From Oreocharis arfaki (Eukaryota > Chordata > Aves > Passeriformes > Paramythiidae), in assembly GCA_013398015.1 (NCBI GenBank), contig VZRR01010733.1:1-64000 (forward strand): DNA of 64,000 nucleotides, written 5' to 3'. Below are positions 1-12,300 of this stretch, piece by piece (within the stretch, counting starts at the first letter, position 1; every line of letters starts with the position of its first letter). The translations under genes were made by a program, and so were the position numbers. The notes under the pieces are model-generated. The model worked only from the letters and a program-made list of their open reading frames with translations, made no database searches and was not told where the DNA came from.

Positions 1-497
1 CCAGGGAATTCACCCCAAACCCAGGAAATTCACCCCAAACCTGCGGGATTCACCTCAAACCCAGGGAATTCACCCAAACCCGCGGGATTAACCCCAAACC
101 CAGGGAATTCACCCACCCCAAACCTGCATGTGCCACCCCCAAACCCAGGGAATTCACCTCAAACCTGCGTGTGCCACCCCAAACCCAGGGAATTCACCCC
201 AAACCTGCGTGTGCCACCCCAAACCCAGGGAATTCACCCCAAACCAGTGGGATTCACCCAAACCCGCGTGTGCCACCCCAAACCCGCGGGATTCACCCCA
301 AGCCCGCGGGATTCACCCCAAGCCCGCGGGATTCACCCCGAACCAGGGAATTCACCCCAAACCCGGGGAATTCACCCCAAGCCAGGGAATTTACCCCAAA
401 CCCGCGGGATTCACCTCAAACCCACGTGTTTCACCCCAAACCGACATGTTTGTTTCACCCCAATCCCACGGGATTTGCCCCAATCCCAGGGAATCAT
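1..497. repeat. 20-bp minisatellite (CAGGGAATTCACCCCAAAC-type)
   Basis: About 24 imperfect copies of a roughly 20-bp unit with two main variants, one containing CAGGGAATTCACC and the other GCGGGATTCACC, mixed along the array, plus a GTGTGCCACC variant. It starts at the window edge, so the full length is unknown. Several overlapping proline-rich open frames cross it only because the unit lacks stops. Confidence 0.93.
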
Positions 498-3075
498 ATT
501 GGGCACCTTAAGCCGAAAGCTCATGTTGTAAATTACTTAAAATTGTTGGTGTTGTGATTACTATTACTACTCTTATTATTATATTTTACGTTATATTGTT
601 ATTTCTATATACTTCTCTATTTTTATTTGTATAATATATGTAAGCATATTATCTTATACTTTACATTACTGGTAGATTTATATTTTTTTAAATACATCTC
701 TTAAATGTAAATGATTATTTTAGTGTATCTTCTATTATTCATAGAACAAATTATTTAATAGGTTGTCATTATTATATTTTATTTTATTTATATTTAGCTA
801 TCTGCTAAGTTAGTTTTAGCTCAGAAACAACACACCCTTTGACTTCTCCCTCCAGACCAAACTTTCTCTGGGTTTTAAGTAAAGTGCAACAAGCTGTTTG
901 TAAAATAACTGATTGCAAAAAACAAACAAAAGACACCCACCAAAAGCCACAAAAAACCAAAGAAATTTAAATTAAGGTGGCATTCAGATCCAACTGGAGC
1001 ATGAACAAGCATCTCTCAAACTTAATAGCTGTACTCTTGAAAAAAGACACCTCAGAACAATCAAATTGTTCAATGTCATCAACACATTCTGATTTAACTT
1101 GCACTAGGGTGATTTACACTCAAGAAAGCTCAGAAAGCATGGTAACAGAAAGACTGTGTTTTTATTTTAGAAAAAGGAGACAAAATTGGAGCTGTGCCCA
1201 ACAGGAAAAGTGGTTAAGGTTGATTTAAAGGTAGTTAATAGAAGTATTCCAACACAGACCAGAAGCAAAACTTGGCATTCCTGCTTCAATTCTAACACAA
1301 ACTGGTAAACTAATGAATGAAGACAATTTAAAACAGATGTTATATATTTTAATTGTAGTTAGAATAACACTTTCAACTTTTTTTTGCAAGTCTGACAATA
1401 TATACACCCAAGAAATGAACAGAAGAGTTGAAGGAAAATAGCACCAGCCTTGTAGAGGATGGAAATGGAGAGCTCAGCACATCTTCCCTAACCTAAAATC
1501 CATTTGAATGTTGTAAAATGCAGCACTTCAAGCTTAGGGAAATCATAACTGAGAGACTGTTTTACAGGCAGGCCCAATCCAAGTGCTACACTTTGCCCAA
1601 AGCTCACGCTCCCACGTCCCAGCTCCTGAGCACCACAATCCAGCTCCTTTCCCTGGACAAGAGGCCCTCAAGCAGCTCTTCCCTGGGTCGCTCTGAATTC
1701 CCTCTCTCAAAGGAGAAGCTTCCCAAGGCCACACACTCCCCCCAAACACATGTGCAAATCAACCTCAAAGCAATTGTTTCCTTCTTATTAAAAATTGTAC
1801 AAGACCTGATAAGCCATCAGAACAGCAGTTAATTCCAACATCTCTTTCCTTCCCAGATGCACTCATCCACTAATGCATTGTCCTTGTAAAAATCATGCAG
1901 AACCTTTGTAGTGGAAATGGTTTAAGCTGCCATCTCTCAATAGAGGTATGATTTGGCTGAGTTTTCACCCTATTTGAGACCTTTGCAGAGCTCCCTGGAT
2001 ATTGATACTTCCACCGAGTCTTACACGTTTGCTGCTCCTGACAATCTCGGGAAGCTTCCTTTGGGTTTTCCTACCTCACTGAAACAGGAGGGACACCTTT
2101 CTTTTTCCTCCTATAGCAAGAGGGAACCGAAAGAAGGAAGGAAAAATCTCTCAAATTGGAGAGGAAAAAAATAAAAAATGATTGGGCAACAATTAGAGAG
2201 ACAACCTAAACATCATTCACCGCTTGCTGTACACTGATTTTTGTTAACATCGTACATAGTTTCACACCTTCTCCACATCCACACAGTAGTTTGCTACTAG
2301 CCACAGTCACTATTTTACCTACTTTTCAATACCTGATCAAGTATTAAGCCTTTATATTAAGTTCCAAAAAAAAAAAAAAATCCTCCAAAAATCATGGAAA
2401 CTGTACTTCTTTACACTGAAGGGGAATGTGCCCCATTTCTCCTGTCTTTTTCACCTGAAGTATTTCAAGAGGGAAAGAGCCACAGAGGAAAGGTAGAATG
2501 AACTGCAGAATACATACAACAACCTAGAATAATACTGTTCCTACAGTATTTTGTGCAGACAACTTTCCATAAACACAACAGTATGTTTAAACATAAGGCA
2601 AATGGACACTGGAGGCCACTAAGAAACTCACTTGTGTATTCCTCTTGAGGGAGTAAAAGTCCAATTTCATTTAAGTGCTATAAAAGTAATCCTAACACAT
2701 AATATTGTTAAGAGTTACATTTAAAAAAATGTTATCTATGCTTGTTTGGCTAACAATCTGTTTACAGAATTTACATTTTTATGCTGAAAGTAATTTTTTT
2801 TAAAAAAAATTATTTCCAGAGAGACCCTGTTTAACTACAAGTCTCAGTACAGTTGATGGAGCTGGTGCTTCGACAGACTTATATTCTGTTACTCAGTATA
2901 GCAGCCACTGTTTTATCATCCTTAAAACAGTAAAATTCCCAAGGCAGATTTGTCAGGAAGCTGTAAACAAGTAATTTTCCAAGACTTATTGGCAATAAAC
3001 AAAGTGATCCCTAGTCTAGGTTTTAAGTTTCTCTGCCAAATTTCAATTTTGGAAACTGTGGAATCTACTTCCCAA
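498..3075. other. PNPLA3 3' UTR and downstream flank
   Basis: No coding exon is visible. 530-830 is strongly AT-rich low-complexity DNA next to the minisatellite. The part nearest the stop codon is probably 3' UTR of the minus-strand gene. Short open frames here look like chance. Confidence 0.5.
1161..1166 (-). terminator. Candidate poly(A) signal for PNPLA3
   Basis: TTTATT on the plus strand reads AATAAA on the minus strand, about 1.9 kb past the stop codon. It is the first canonical hexamer I find downstream of the stop, which would imply a 3' UTR of about 1.9 kb. More copies occur in the AT-rich stretch near 620 and 780, so the true site is uncertain. Confidence 0.25.
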
Positions 3076-3367
3076 TTAATACTCTGGAGCAGTTTGGAAA
3101 CTTGTCTCTGAGGAAGAGTCGACATCTATTTCCAACGCAGACTCATCAGGATTTGGGAGAAAATTAGGATAGGACTTCAAGTCTGGCTGCTCCTGGATAT
3201 CAGCAGGAGCATTTTCCATAGCTGAGTGCATGAAGCATGAAGATTCCCAGAGCCAGCTCTCAATGTGTGCTGAAGAGTGAGGCATTTTAAGGTGGCAGTA
3301 TGAAGAACGAAATTCCACGGTAGATGGGACAGTTTGACATTTCCTTAGTGCTGCGTAGTTGTCCTTC
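3076..3367 (-). CDS. PNPLA3: PNPLA3 exon 9 (residues 409-505, C-terminal tail and stop)
   Basis: A 292-bp coding part after a T-rich AACAG acceptor, ending with TAA at 3076-3078. The tail is acidic and serine-rich (DESALEIDVDSSSETS) and has no recognisable domain. It shows no clear likeness to the human PNPLA3 tail as I know it. The frame closes exactly, which supports the whole exon chain. Confidence 0.8.
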
Positions 3368-6300
3368 CTGTTTAAAAAAAAAGGAAGAAAAAGGAGATTG
3401 TTAGTGTTTCAATGGCATTTTTGTAGCATTTTCAAGTAGCAGATACAGTTGTTCAATATCCCAAAGGCCACCTCTGCATTCCACTTTACAATCAGCTCGT
3501 TATCACCAACCTGCACAACTGGAACAGAACTTGTCTACACTCTAAACCAGCACCTGAATCACCAGGTTAGTGTTTTCCAATTTGAGAAACAGGAAACTGA
3601 AGTTTTATCCAAGAACACTCTATTTTTTTCTTCTCTTCTCTTCTCTTCTCTTCTCTTCTCTTCTCTTCTCTTCTCTTCTCTTCTCTTCTCTTCTCTTCTC
3701 TTCTCTTCTCTTCTCTCTTCTCTTCTCTCTTCTCTTCTCTCTTCTCTTCTCTTCTCTTCTCTTCTCTTCTCTTCTCTTCTCTTCTCTTTTCTCTTCTCTT
3801 TTCCTCTTCTCTTTTCTCTTTTCCTCTTCTCTTTTCCTCTTCCTCTTCTCCCTTCTCTTCTCCCTTCTCTTCTCCCTTCTCTTCTCCCTTCTCTCTTGCA
3901 GTGCTTTTGGGAAAAAAAAACAAACCCAAACAACAAAACCCCAACAAAACAACATGCCACAACCCCTCACACAAAAATACCTCTATTTGCCATACACACA
4001 CATTTCAACACTGCTTGAGCTGCTTTTCCATCAGAAGAAAAAAACAGTGTTTGTGTTTAATCATGAGGCAATGACCAAAAAACCCCTCTTAGAAGTTCCT
4101 TCTGAGACAGAATTGTGATTGTGTCTTCCCAAAGCCTGTTTCAGATGAAGAGACTCAGGACTGGTAAGACTGGAATACGAGAGACTGCTAAATAAGGGTA
4201 AAAGCAGGAAGGTGAATATCCCCAAATCTATTGTGGAAAGGAGTCAGAAATATCATTAAGAAAAAAAGGAAGAAAACACACTGGATTACATGTGCTATCA
4301 AGTAACTGAAGAGAGGACAGTAGGATGATAGCAAATATTTAAAAAGAACTACATTTTTGCTCAGAGAGATGGCCTCAAAAGCCAACTAGTGTTATACAAG
4401 AAAAGACTTGATCTGATTTCAAGAAGCGAGGATTTCTAAAACTGCATCATTTGCCTGCAGCAGCACCCCACTTTACCTGGCTGTACAGAGCAGCTTGCTT
4501 TTAGCCTGGGAATAAACTGTGGCAGCAATCCGAAAAAGCTGTTCCTGCATCCATCGAACGTCAGCAGGCATGTCAGGAAACCAGTTTACCAACCTGCAGG
4601 CAAAAACAAAACACACTGTTTGTATTTTGCAGTAGATTTAATCAGTATTTTATTTTTATACACCCTGTCCCGTGTCCAAAACGGCTTTTTTCTCCCCAAA
4701 TCAACTCCTCTACCAAGGTGTCCATTTCTTCCCAACCTCCCTGAGTTCCCCTCTAGCCCACAAGCTGAGAAAAGGGGCAGCACAAATCACTGCACCTCTG
4801 AGTAGCTGAGCAGTGTGTGCATTCCACACCCTGTGACCAACACAGGAATCCTGCAAAATATTCCTGTCTCCAAGACCTCTGTGATAGGAACTTTCTAGTC
4901 AGTTTAAAGCAAGGTGGAAGAGGAAGGAAGAACAAAAGAAAAGCACAATGGAAGAACAAAGAGAAGGCAAAACAAGAACAGTGTCACAAATGTACTATTT
5001 TTCCTTATGATACCCTTAACAGAAGTCAGCTACATCAGAGTAGGATAAGGAGGAAAACTCCACAGAGAAATCTGGAGAAACTTGCTTCCTCCCCATCCAC
5101 CAAAAATGGCACAGAAGTGCCACATTCAGTGGCACAGAAACAAAATACTTCACTGGAGCTCTATATGGTTTGATTAACAGAATTGGTTTTTTTCAGGATT
5201 TTCTGAAGACAGTCATGATATCTGCAGCTCAAGGACTGGAATTCCCTTAAGCAAGCACAAAGCTTAGGATTCATGGTGCTTTCATTGAGCATAATTTCTC
5301 CTTGACAGGAATTGAAACTTACCAAATTAAGTCCTGCTTCAAGAGCACAACTTTCAGCCAACTTAAACAAAAGTGATAAGAGAACTTAAATGGTGAGTAA
5401 AGAGTGGATTTCACTCCTGAGGTCAGAAAGAAGCACAAGAAAGATGTGGAGAGAGTTCAGATACCCCTGCAGAATATAGTAATGAAGAATGTGCTCCTGG
5501 AAAGCACAACTAAAGGTGCTTCTTTGTAGCAATTACAAGATAGCTATTAATAATACATTATTTAAGAATCTTCTTAAAATGTTTATTTTTCTAGCCTTGG
5601 ATTATACAGGCTTTAGGAGGATGCATCACATAAACAGAAATAATGGGTCTTTTGACAGTTACCACTTGAATTAGAGAGTCCCAGAATGCCTACAACACTG
5701 AAAAAGCTCTCAGTGAGTAGATTTCCAAAATGATAATTCCAGAAGAGTTCATTACAAGTTCCTTACCGTAAAGCAACCGAGTAAGCAGACTCCACTGGGA
5801 GCGTGTATGGCAGCATCAGGTAGGAGATCACCCGCATTGGGAAGAGTTTAGAGAACTGAGCATAGAATCCATTCTGTTCTTTACAAGCTTCCTGCAGTGC
5901 TTAAGAATAATTATTTGGGAAAAGATGTTACATTATTTGAAAGCAGTTTCAATGATTTTCTCAGAGTTTTGTAATATCCAGTCAATATTGTCAAGTGTTA
6001 CTGAATAAGGCTCCGTTAGAAAATGAAAGAATTAATCTCGGGGCACTCTTGCCATAAACTTTCCCTGAGCTATTTTAAAATATGGGAACACAGACTCATG
6101 CCACAGGGACAAAACACATTATCCAAAACTTCTGAGCAATAGATCTACAAATTAATGTAAAAAAAAAAAATTTAAAAAAAAAATCAAAGTTTGCCACTCA
6201 AGAGTTACAGGAAACAGCCTGAAGCAAGCACCTTTACGAAGTCTGGGAGGTAGACTCTCAAATATGCTCTTCTCCAAAGGCCATGGATTTTGCTTTAGCT

Positions 6301-9300
6301 GGTCATTTAAGCTGGTCATTTTCAAAGTTTCTACTCTGTTATTTTCTGTCAATTTTCTTCTCTTCGCATGGTCTATGTGTTGCTGTGCAGCCTCATGAGG
6401 ATTTCTTTTTGTGAAGGACAAGTGGACATAAATTGAGTCATTCAGAATACCTGAAAGAGTCAAGAGCTTTCACTTAGGTTTGATCCACAGGTCTCCTGAG
6501 TACCTGTACAGCACCTGAGGTCTGTGTGCCTGTACAAAGACCTGTCCTGAGGGAACGTCATCATTTACACAATGTCAAATGCACCTGCTCTTAGGATCCC
6601 ACAAATGTTTAATCACAGTGATGGCTCTTCTCAAGGTTTAGGTCTGACTTTAAAACAGGTTCTAAAGAAAAGGAAAAAAGTGAACAATTAAGTGAAACTG
6701 CCCTGGAAACATACAGTCATTTACCAAAGTTGTTTTCCTGCAAGAAAGCAAAGGATTTAAAGGAGAGGAGGAAAACTGATTTGAATTTGAAAGCAAACAC
6801 CTAAAACACATCAGATATGGCAGTTATCACATGAGTATTTTGAGGCATTGCTACAAAGAGGTTGAAAAGGAAAGCAACTAGGGTATAATATTTCTTTCAG
6901 TTGTATCCAAAGTACAGCTCTAAATCAACATGGGTTGCATTGCCAAACCGGTGCCAATTAAGAAATAGCACTGATAACTACCTTAGAAACAAGATCATGA
7001 GTACAAAGTGAAAAAATACAAGAAGTGTTTTTATACTTGGCTTCCAGAAAATGATTATAAAATTATATATGAAAAAAGGCTACCAAATTTGACTAGGATC
7101 TATACCTGCATACAACAGAACCTATATCCTACTTGCAAGCACTAGTAAAAGACAAATGGCAAAAGAATAGACAGTGAATGTAGCAAAAGAAAATATCTGA
7201 AGTGTCACAGATTGGGGAGGGGGAATTAATTTCTACAGTTGAAATAACTTAATAAGAATGGTGATGCAGAATGAATGACCTTGGAAAGGTTGTAATTGTC
7301 ATTGATTAAGCTTGATGCAAAACAACCCTGTGACAAAATAAAAACAAAGTTGATCACAGGCTCAGGAGTGTGAAAAGGAGGATAATAGTGCAATACAGAG
7401 AGGACATGGGGCACAGAGACCAAGGAAGAACTGCAAGGAATGTCAGATATTAGTGTCAGATGGAAACATGCACACAGGAAACCTGTGGGTGCAGGACAGC
7501 AACAGAACCCAGCTCAGCACAGACAAGCACAAACCAGAGGCTCTTTGTAGAGCTTGTGCTTTTAATCACCTGGTAAAAGCTATAAAGCAGCTCTCATTCA
7601 ATAATAACAATAATAATATTATAGAAAATCAAGCTCTTAAGCAGAACTGTGACATTCTTCAGTGAAGAGAACTGTTTCAGGAAAACCTGAATATTCAGTA
7701 ACCAGGCATCAGCAGGGTACATCAATGACTGCATTACATCCTGCACCTGGTACTATCTGTAATAGTGCAAAAGTCCCATTTCCATTCCCTTTCCTCTAAT
7801 CTGACCCAGTACCAATTTGCTTCTGCATCCGAAGACTACAGGGCCTAGGCACATTTAACACATGGTTAACTTCATCCTAATATCCAGTTACTGTCTTCAA
7901 CTTGTTTGTCTCAAAGCTTGCAGAGCAATAATATTTATCAATATAAAACATGTTATTAGAATTCTAGGAGTAGAGTAGCATAACTCATAATTCTTCTTCC
8001 TAAACTTATCTGGGTGTCAACAACTGCTCCACTATCAGTTGTCTTCTTCTAAAGTCTTTCCTCATACAGACCAAGGGTTTGTCTGTGACTGAGTTTTTAC
8101 TGTTTTTAGCCAGCTACCACTTCTGGGCTACCAGGAAGTCACTTGGATGACAGCAGAGAGGAAGCAATAGAAGATATAGGTTTCAGAGAAGTGGGAATTC
8201 CCATCCTTCACAATTCACACAAAGCCAAGTGATAATATGGCTTGCCTGGAACTGGGATTCTTTGGAAATTTCACTTAACTTCATGCAGGTTTGACTAAAC
8301 TCCAGAAGTTCAATTTTTGTGTGACAGCACAACTTACCTCAGGTGAACAGTTACTGTAACTATGGCATTTCTACAAGAACTAAACTATCATCATCCCTCC
8401 AAAAGCCTCAAAGACCAACCTCCTTCTTAGCTACACACAACTCCCTCACTCTTTCTGTTTATTTTGATCTGGGGGTTTTTTGTTTGTTTTTTAAACTCAG
8501 ACTAAGACCATATCATCAGTAATTATCTACAAGTTCAACATACCATTCTCCTTCAAGAATTTAAGAGCGTCCGAATATCCCTGCTCACAGATCTCTCCAA
8601 GTACCTGCAAATACAGAGTAAATGAATCAGACAAATAAAAGGAGTTTCAACTTGAGAAAAATAGTTTGCAGAACGAAAAGCCACTTTCATTCACCTTCCA
8701 CTCTTGCAAGAAAAAAATCACCTTAACAAATGCTGAATACAACAGATTCAGGTTAATATGGCTACAGTGATGATGCATACATGATCATGTACATGAACTT
8801 AACTTTCAGCTGTTACAGATGCACTGAATTATTCACCTAAAAGCATTCAAACCTCTTGTTTGAATTCCCTCCCCTCTCGTTTCCTTGAATAGCCCTTCAG
8901 AAGCTGCTAGCAGCAATAAAACAGGGTGTTTTGAGTAGGCCAACTGCCCTCCTTCCCTCTCTGTGCTTCTCACTTCCCAAAGATTTGAAAAATGTGCAAT
9001 TCTGATGCTCAGGCTCAGACTTCTGTATGAAAATATCTTTCACCATATGCAATACCAGCTCACTTACACAGGGGTACGAGTGAAAAAAAACCAAAAACAA
9101 CCAAGAAAAACACCCTGTATAAGTAGAATTTAAAATTTGTCTTGAAGTGGTCAAGCCCTCAGTTAAAATATATCTGTAGCAGTCAGAAAAATTGCTTCTT
9201 TGCTGTAGCATATCCCAAGCCAATGGAAAAGGTCTGCTTTTATTTTATTTTATTTTATTTTTCCAGCTTCCACAACAGCAATTCAAGAGCATTTCCCTCT

Positions 9301-12300
9301 TCAGATCTGCAACTGACAGCACTGAGCAAAGTTTAAAGGCAACTTGCCTGTGCCAAGTATTAATTAAGACCTTTACAAAACCACGAAGCTTTGGAACTTC
9401 TTCTAATTTCTTAGCAGGTAAACATGAAGGGACCACAAACTGACAGTTGTTAATTTCCCAGTGTTGGTTTTATGATAGAATCCTGTGATAATTCCCAAAT
9501 AAATACTGAAAGCCAATAGCAGGATATGCATTTTTAGTCAGAGAGAGACCAAAACCAAGGAGGACGTAGACAAAACATGAAAAAACAGAAACAAGATACG
9601 TCACCAGAGAAGTTTATGTGACTGGATGAAATGCTAAGACATTGTAACCTTCTGCAAAGGCTTTCACGTGGAGAGATGAACAAAAGGAAGGCAGGGGCTG
9701 ACCTTGGGTTCTGGTGGAAAGAGTGCTTGTGTTAAGCGATAAAGGTTCCCCAGGCTGAACTGAATGCTGGTGTTGGTCACGTTCATCTCATGGAAGTTGG
9801 CTGACTTCCCCTTGGGACAGATGTCACACTCCCCAGCGAAAGGGGACACTGTGATGGTGTTCTTACACTCATAGTGAGGCAAGTTGTCACTGATTCCTCC
9901 GTCCACGTAGCGCTACGAAAACGAACAGAAACAGCACGTCTGAAAGGCTGAAAATGTCTGACCAGCAGAGTCCCCATGCAAGAATGAAACAGCACTTAAG
10001 GCTGAAACAGAACAGCCTGTGCCTGTGCTCCCAGGCTAAACATTTTTTTGAGTGGCATGATCTGTTCTCTAATGCCAATAAACATTCCTACCTACAGTTC
10101 CATAGACAGCCCAAGCATATTCCGTTTGGGATTTTTCTGTATGTTTTTTCTGTATCCTTATAGCATTTTAAAGATGACAATCCTACTCAGAGAAACACTC
10201 AAAGAAAAGCAGCTCTATGCTTCAAAGCTTAAGTTCCGAGATACTAAACCATTCTAACTTAAAAGTACTCTTCATAATTAGAATTTGATAGAAAAGTATC
10301 AAAAAAGATTTGGACATAAGGAAAGCACGAGTTAAAATGAACAGTGCTTCAGAAACTTTGCCAACAGTCATAGGAATTTTTGTGCTTTGTGTGCAAGTTC
10401 CAGGTTATGCTTTTGTCTCCTTCACACTGAATGGCCCATTTCTGTACTTTTAGTGCATCACCACCTCAGACATTTGAAGATCCAAGCCCCAAAGTGCTCT
10501 GTTTTGGGGTAACTACTGTCCAGTGCAGCAGCTGCAGTGGCTACAGACAGCCCCTGCACTTGCTCACAGCAGCCAGCTTTCCAGTGGGGCCACAGGGAAC
10601 TGGTTTGTTCCCACACCACCAGCTGTGCTGGTTCAGAGTCATTTTCTCCCCTTCCTAACAGGTCAGCAGACCTAAACTGTAGGTCCTTGTCAAACACAAA
10701 TGTAACAGAGCAGTGATTTGAGCAGGAGCACCCTAGATTATCAATTCCAGCTGCCCTGATACTCAGGCCCTGGCCATTCTGAGAAACACATTAGGAATCA
10801 GGAAGAGAACAGCTCATGGCCTGTCAGCTTCCCAGGATACTCTCTGGACCCAGCAGTGTGTAGCTCCTGCCACACTTTAGGTGTGTAATGCAATCACTGA
10901 AGTACAAGTGAAATCCCCAAGTCCTTTGTGGAAGTATCAAGTACAATACAACAGGTCTGGCAAAGGAGGACTCTTCTCATGAAATTATTCAAAGGTGGAA
11001 GTATGTATTTGAATCACTGTTCTACTGTTCTAAAGGATTTTCATGATTTGGAGTATCTGCTCAGCTGTGTCTCCAAGTCATTTTTTAAATCTAAAACCAC
11101 TGCTGTGTTTGAAAGGAGTAAAAAACCCAAACAAAAGCCACCACACCCAAAAGCTTTTAAATTGGCAGTCAGATACATCTATTAAATGTTATCCTTAAGC
11201 CTTTGTTTTACAGTATACATGGAGGAATGCCAAGCCAGTAAGCAGCAAGATGCCACAAAATTTACATACTTGATGTTCTATTGTGCTTAAGCCTATAGAA
11301 GTTATGCCAAGCACATGCAGCTGTGGTATTCTTACCAAGTTACATCCAAAAATGCCTCCAAAGCATTAAAATCTTATCAAAATAATTGCAAAGATTAAAA
11401 GGATGGAATGATTCCTTCCTTTCCTCAAATATGAATAAATGAAGCATCACTTGTGTGGTTTTGCACTCTGAACTAAGGCTTTTAAAATAACATTGTTGTC
11501 TGGTGACAAGAACTGAACAGCTAGATTAGCCTGGATCTACCTAAACCTTGGATTCAGTCCAACGTCCTGTTTTCATAACACCTTTAATCTGGAAGAGTTT
11601 AAGGAGACAGACAAGGTTTAGAAGTACAGATAAAGAAAACCCCTACACAGTTCTAATCACTTTTGCTTAAATTTCAGCATGAAGGAAAAAAAAAATACAT
11701 TTCACGATCTATTCTTGACCTTTTAATACTTGCAAATTGCCTTGAGAACAGGGTGTAATCAACCACTGCTAAAGATGTTTGAAATTTTCTTTCTTCCTCC
11801 CCTCCTCCTTGTGCAAGGAGCACCACAGTTGGAAGGAAAGCAAATGCAAGTGAATAGAACAGGGTAACAAAAAGCCACCAATGTCACTGCCTTGATTTGA
11901 AATGCAGATCTGCTTCCAGACCTGTAATTAAAACACCTACCACAAACCATGCCAACTTTCCTGCAGTTTTTGTCTCTTTAATGGGGGATTTTAGACAGCC
12001 CAGTATAGCCATGAAGTATTAAGAGGTTTTGTAACCAGCAGTTCCTGGGAAGCAATAGAACATACTAATATACAGATATTTTACCTCTAAAAATAAGATT
12101 TCTTACACTGAATACAAATGCCAGAAGGCATTAAAAAGTTTAGTTTACACCTAACTGAACACAGAACTTTAATCCAGTCGTAAGGAAGATCTACCTGCAG
12201 CCAGAACACAAAGATATACAATAAACTATACTCAAGATTTTTTTTTTTTAACAACTATTGGTGATTATTCCTGTAAATTTGTGCAGGTGAAAGAGCATCA

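Noticed and set aside
1..497. CRISPR-like array of short repeats
   Set aside because: Units are directly tandem with no unique spacers, and the host is a vertebrate.
128..557. Proline-rich open frames in three frames
   Set aside because: They are the translation of the stop-free 20-bp minisatellite in each frame; no start context or conserved protein.
3449..4118. Open frames of 116-189 codons on both strands
   Set aside because: They are translations of the TTCTC pentanucleotide (Ser-Leu-Phe or Arg-Glu-Lys repeats) inside PNPLA3 intron 8.
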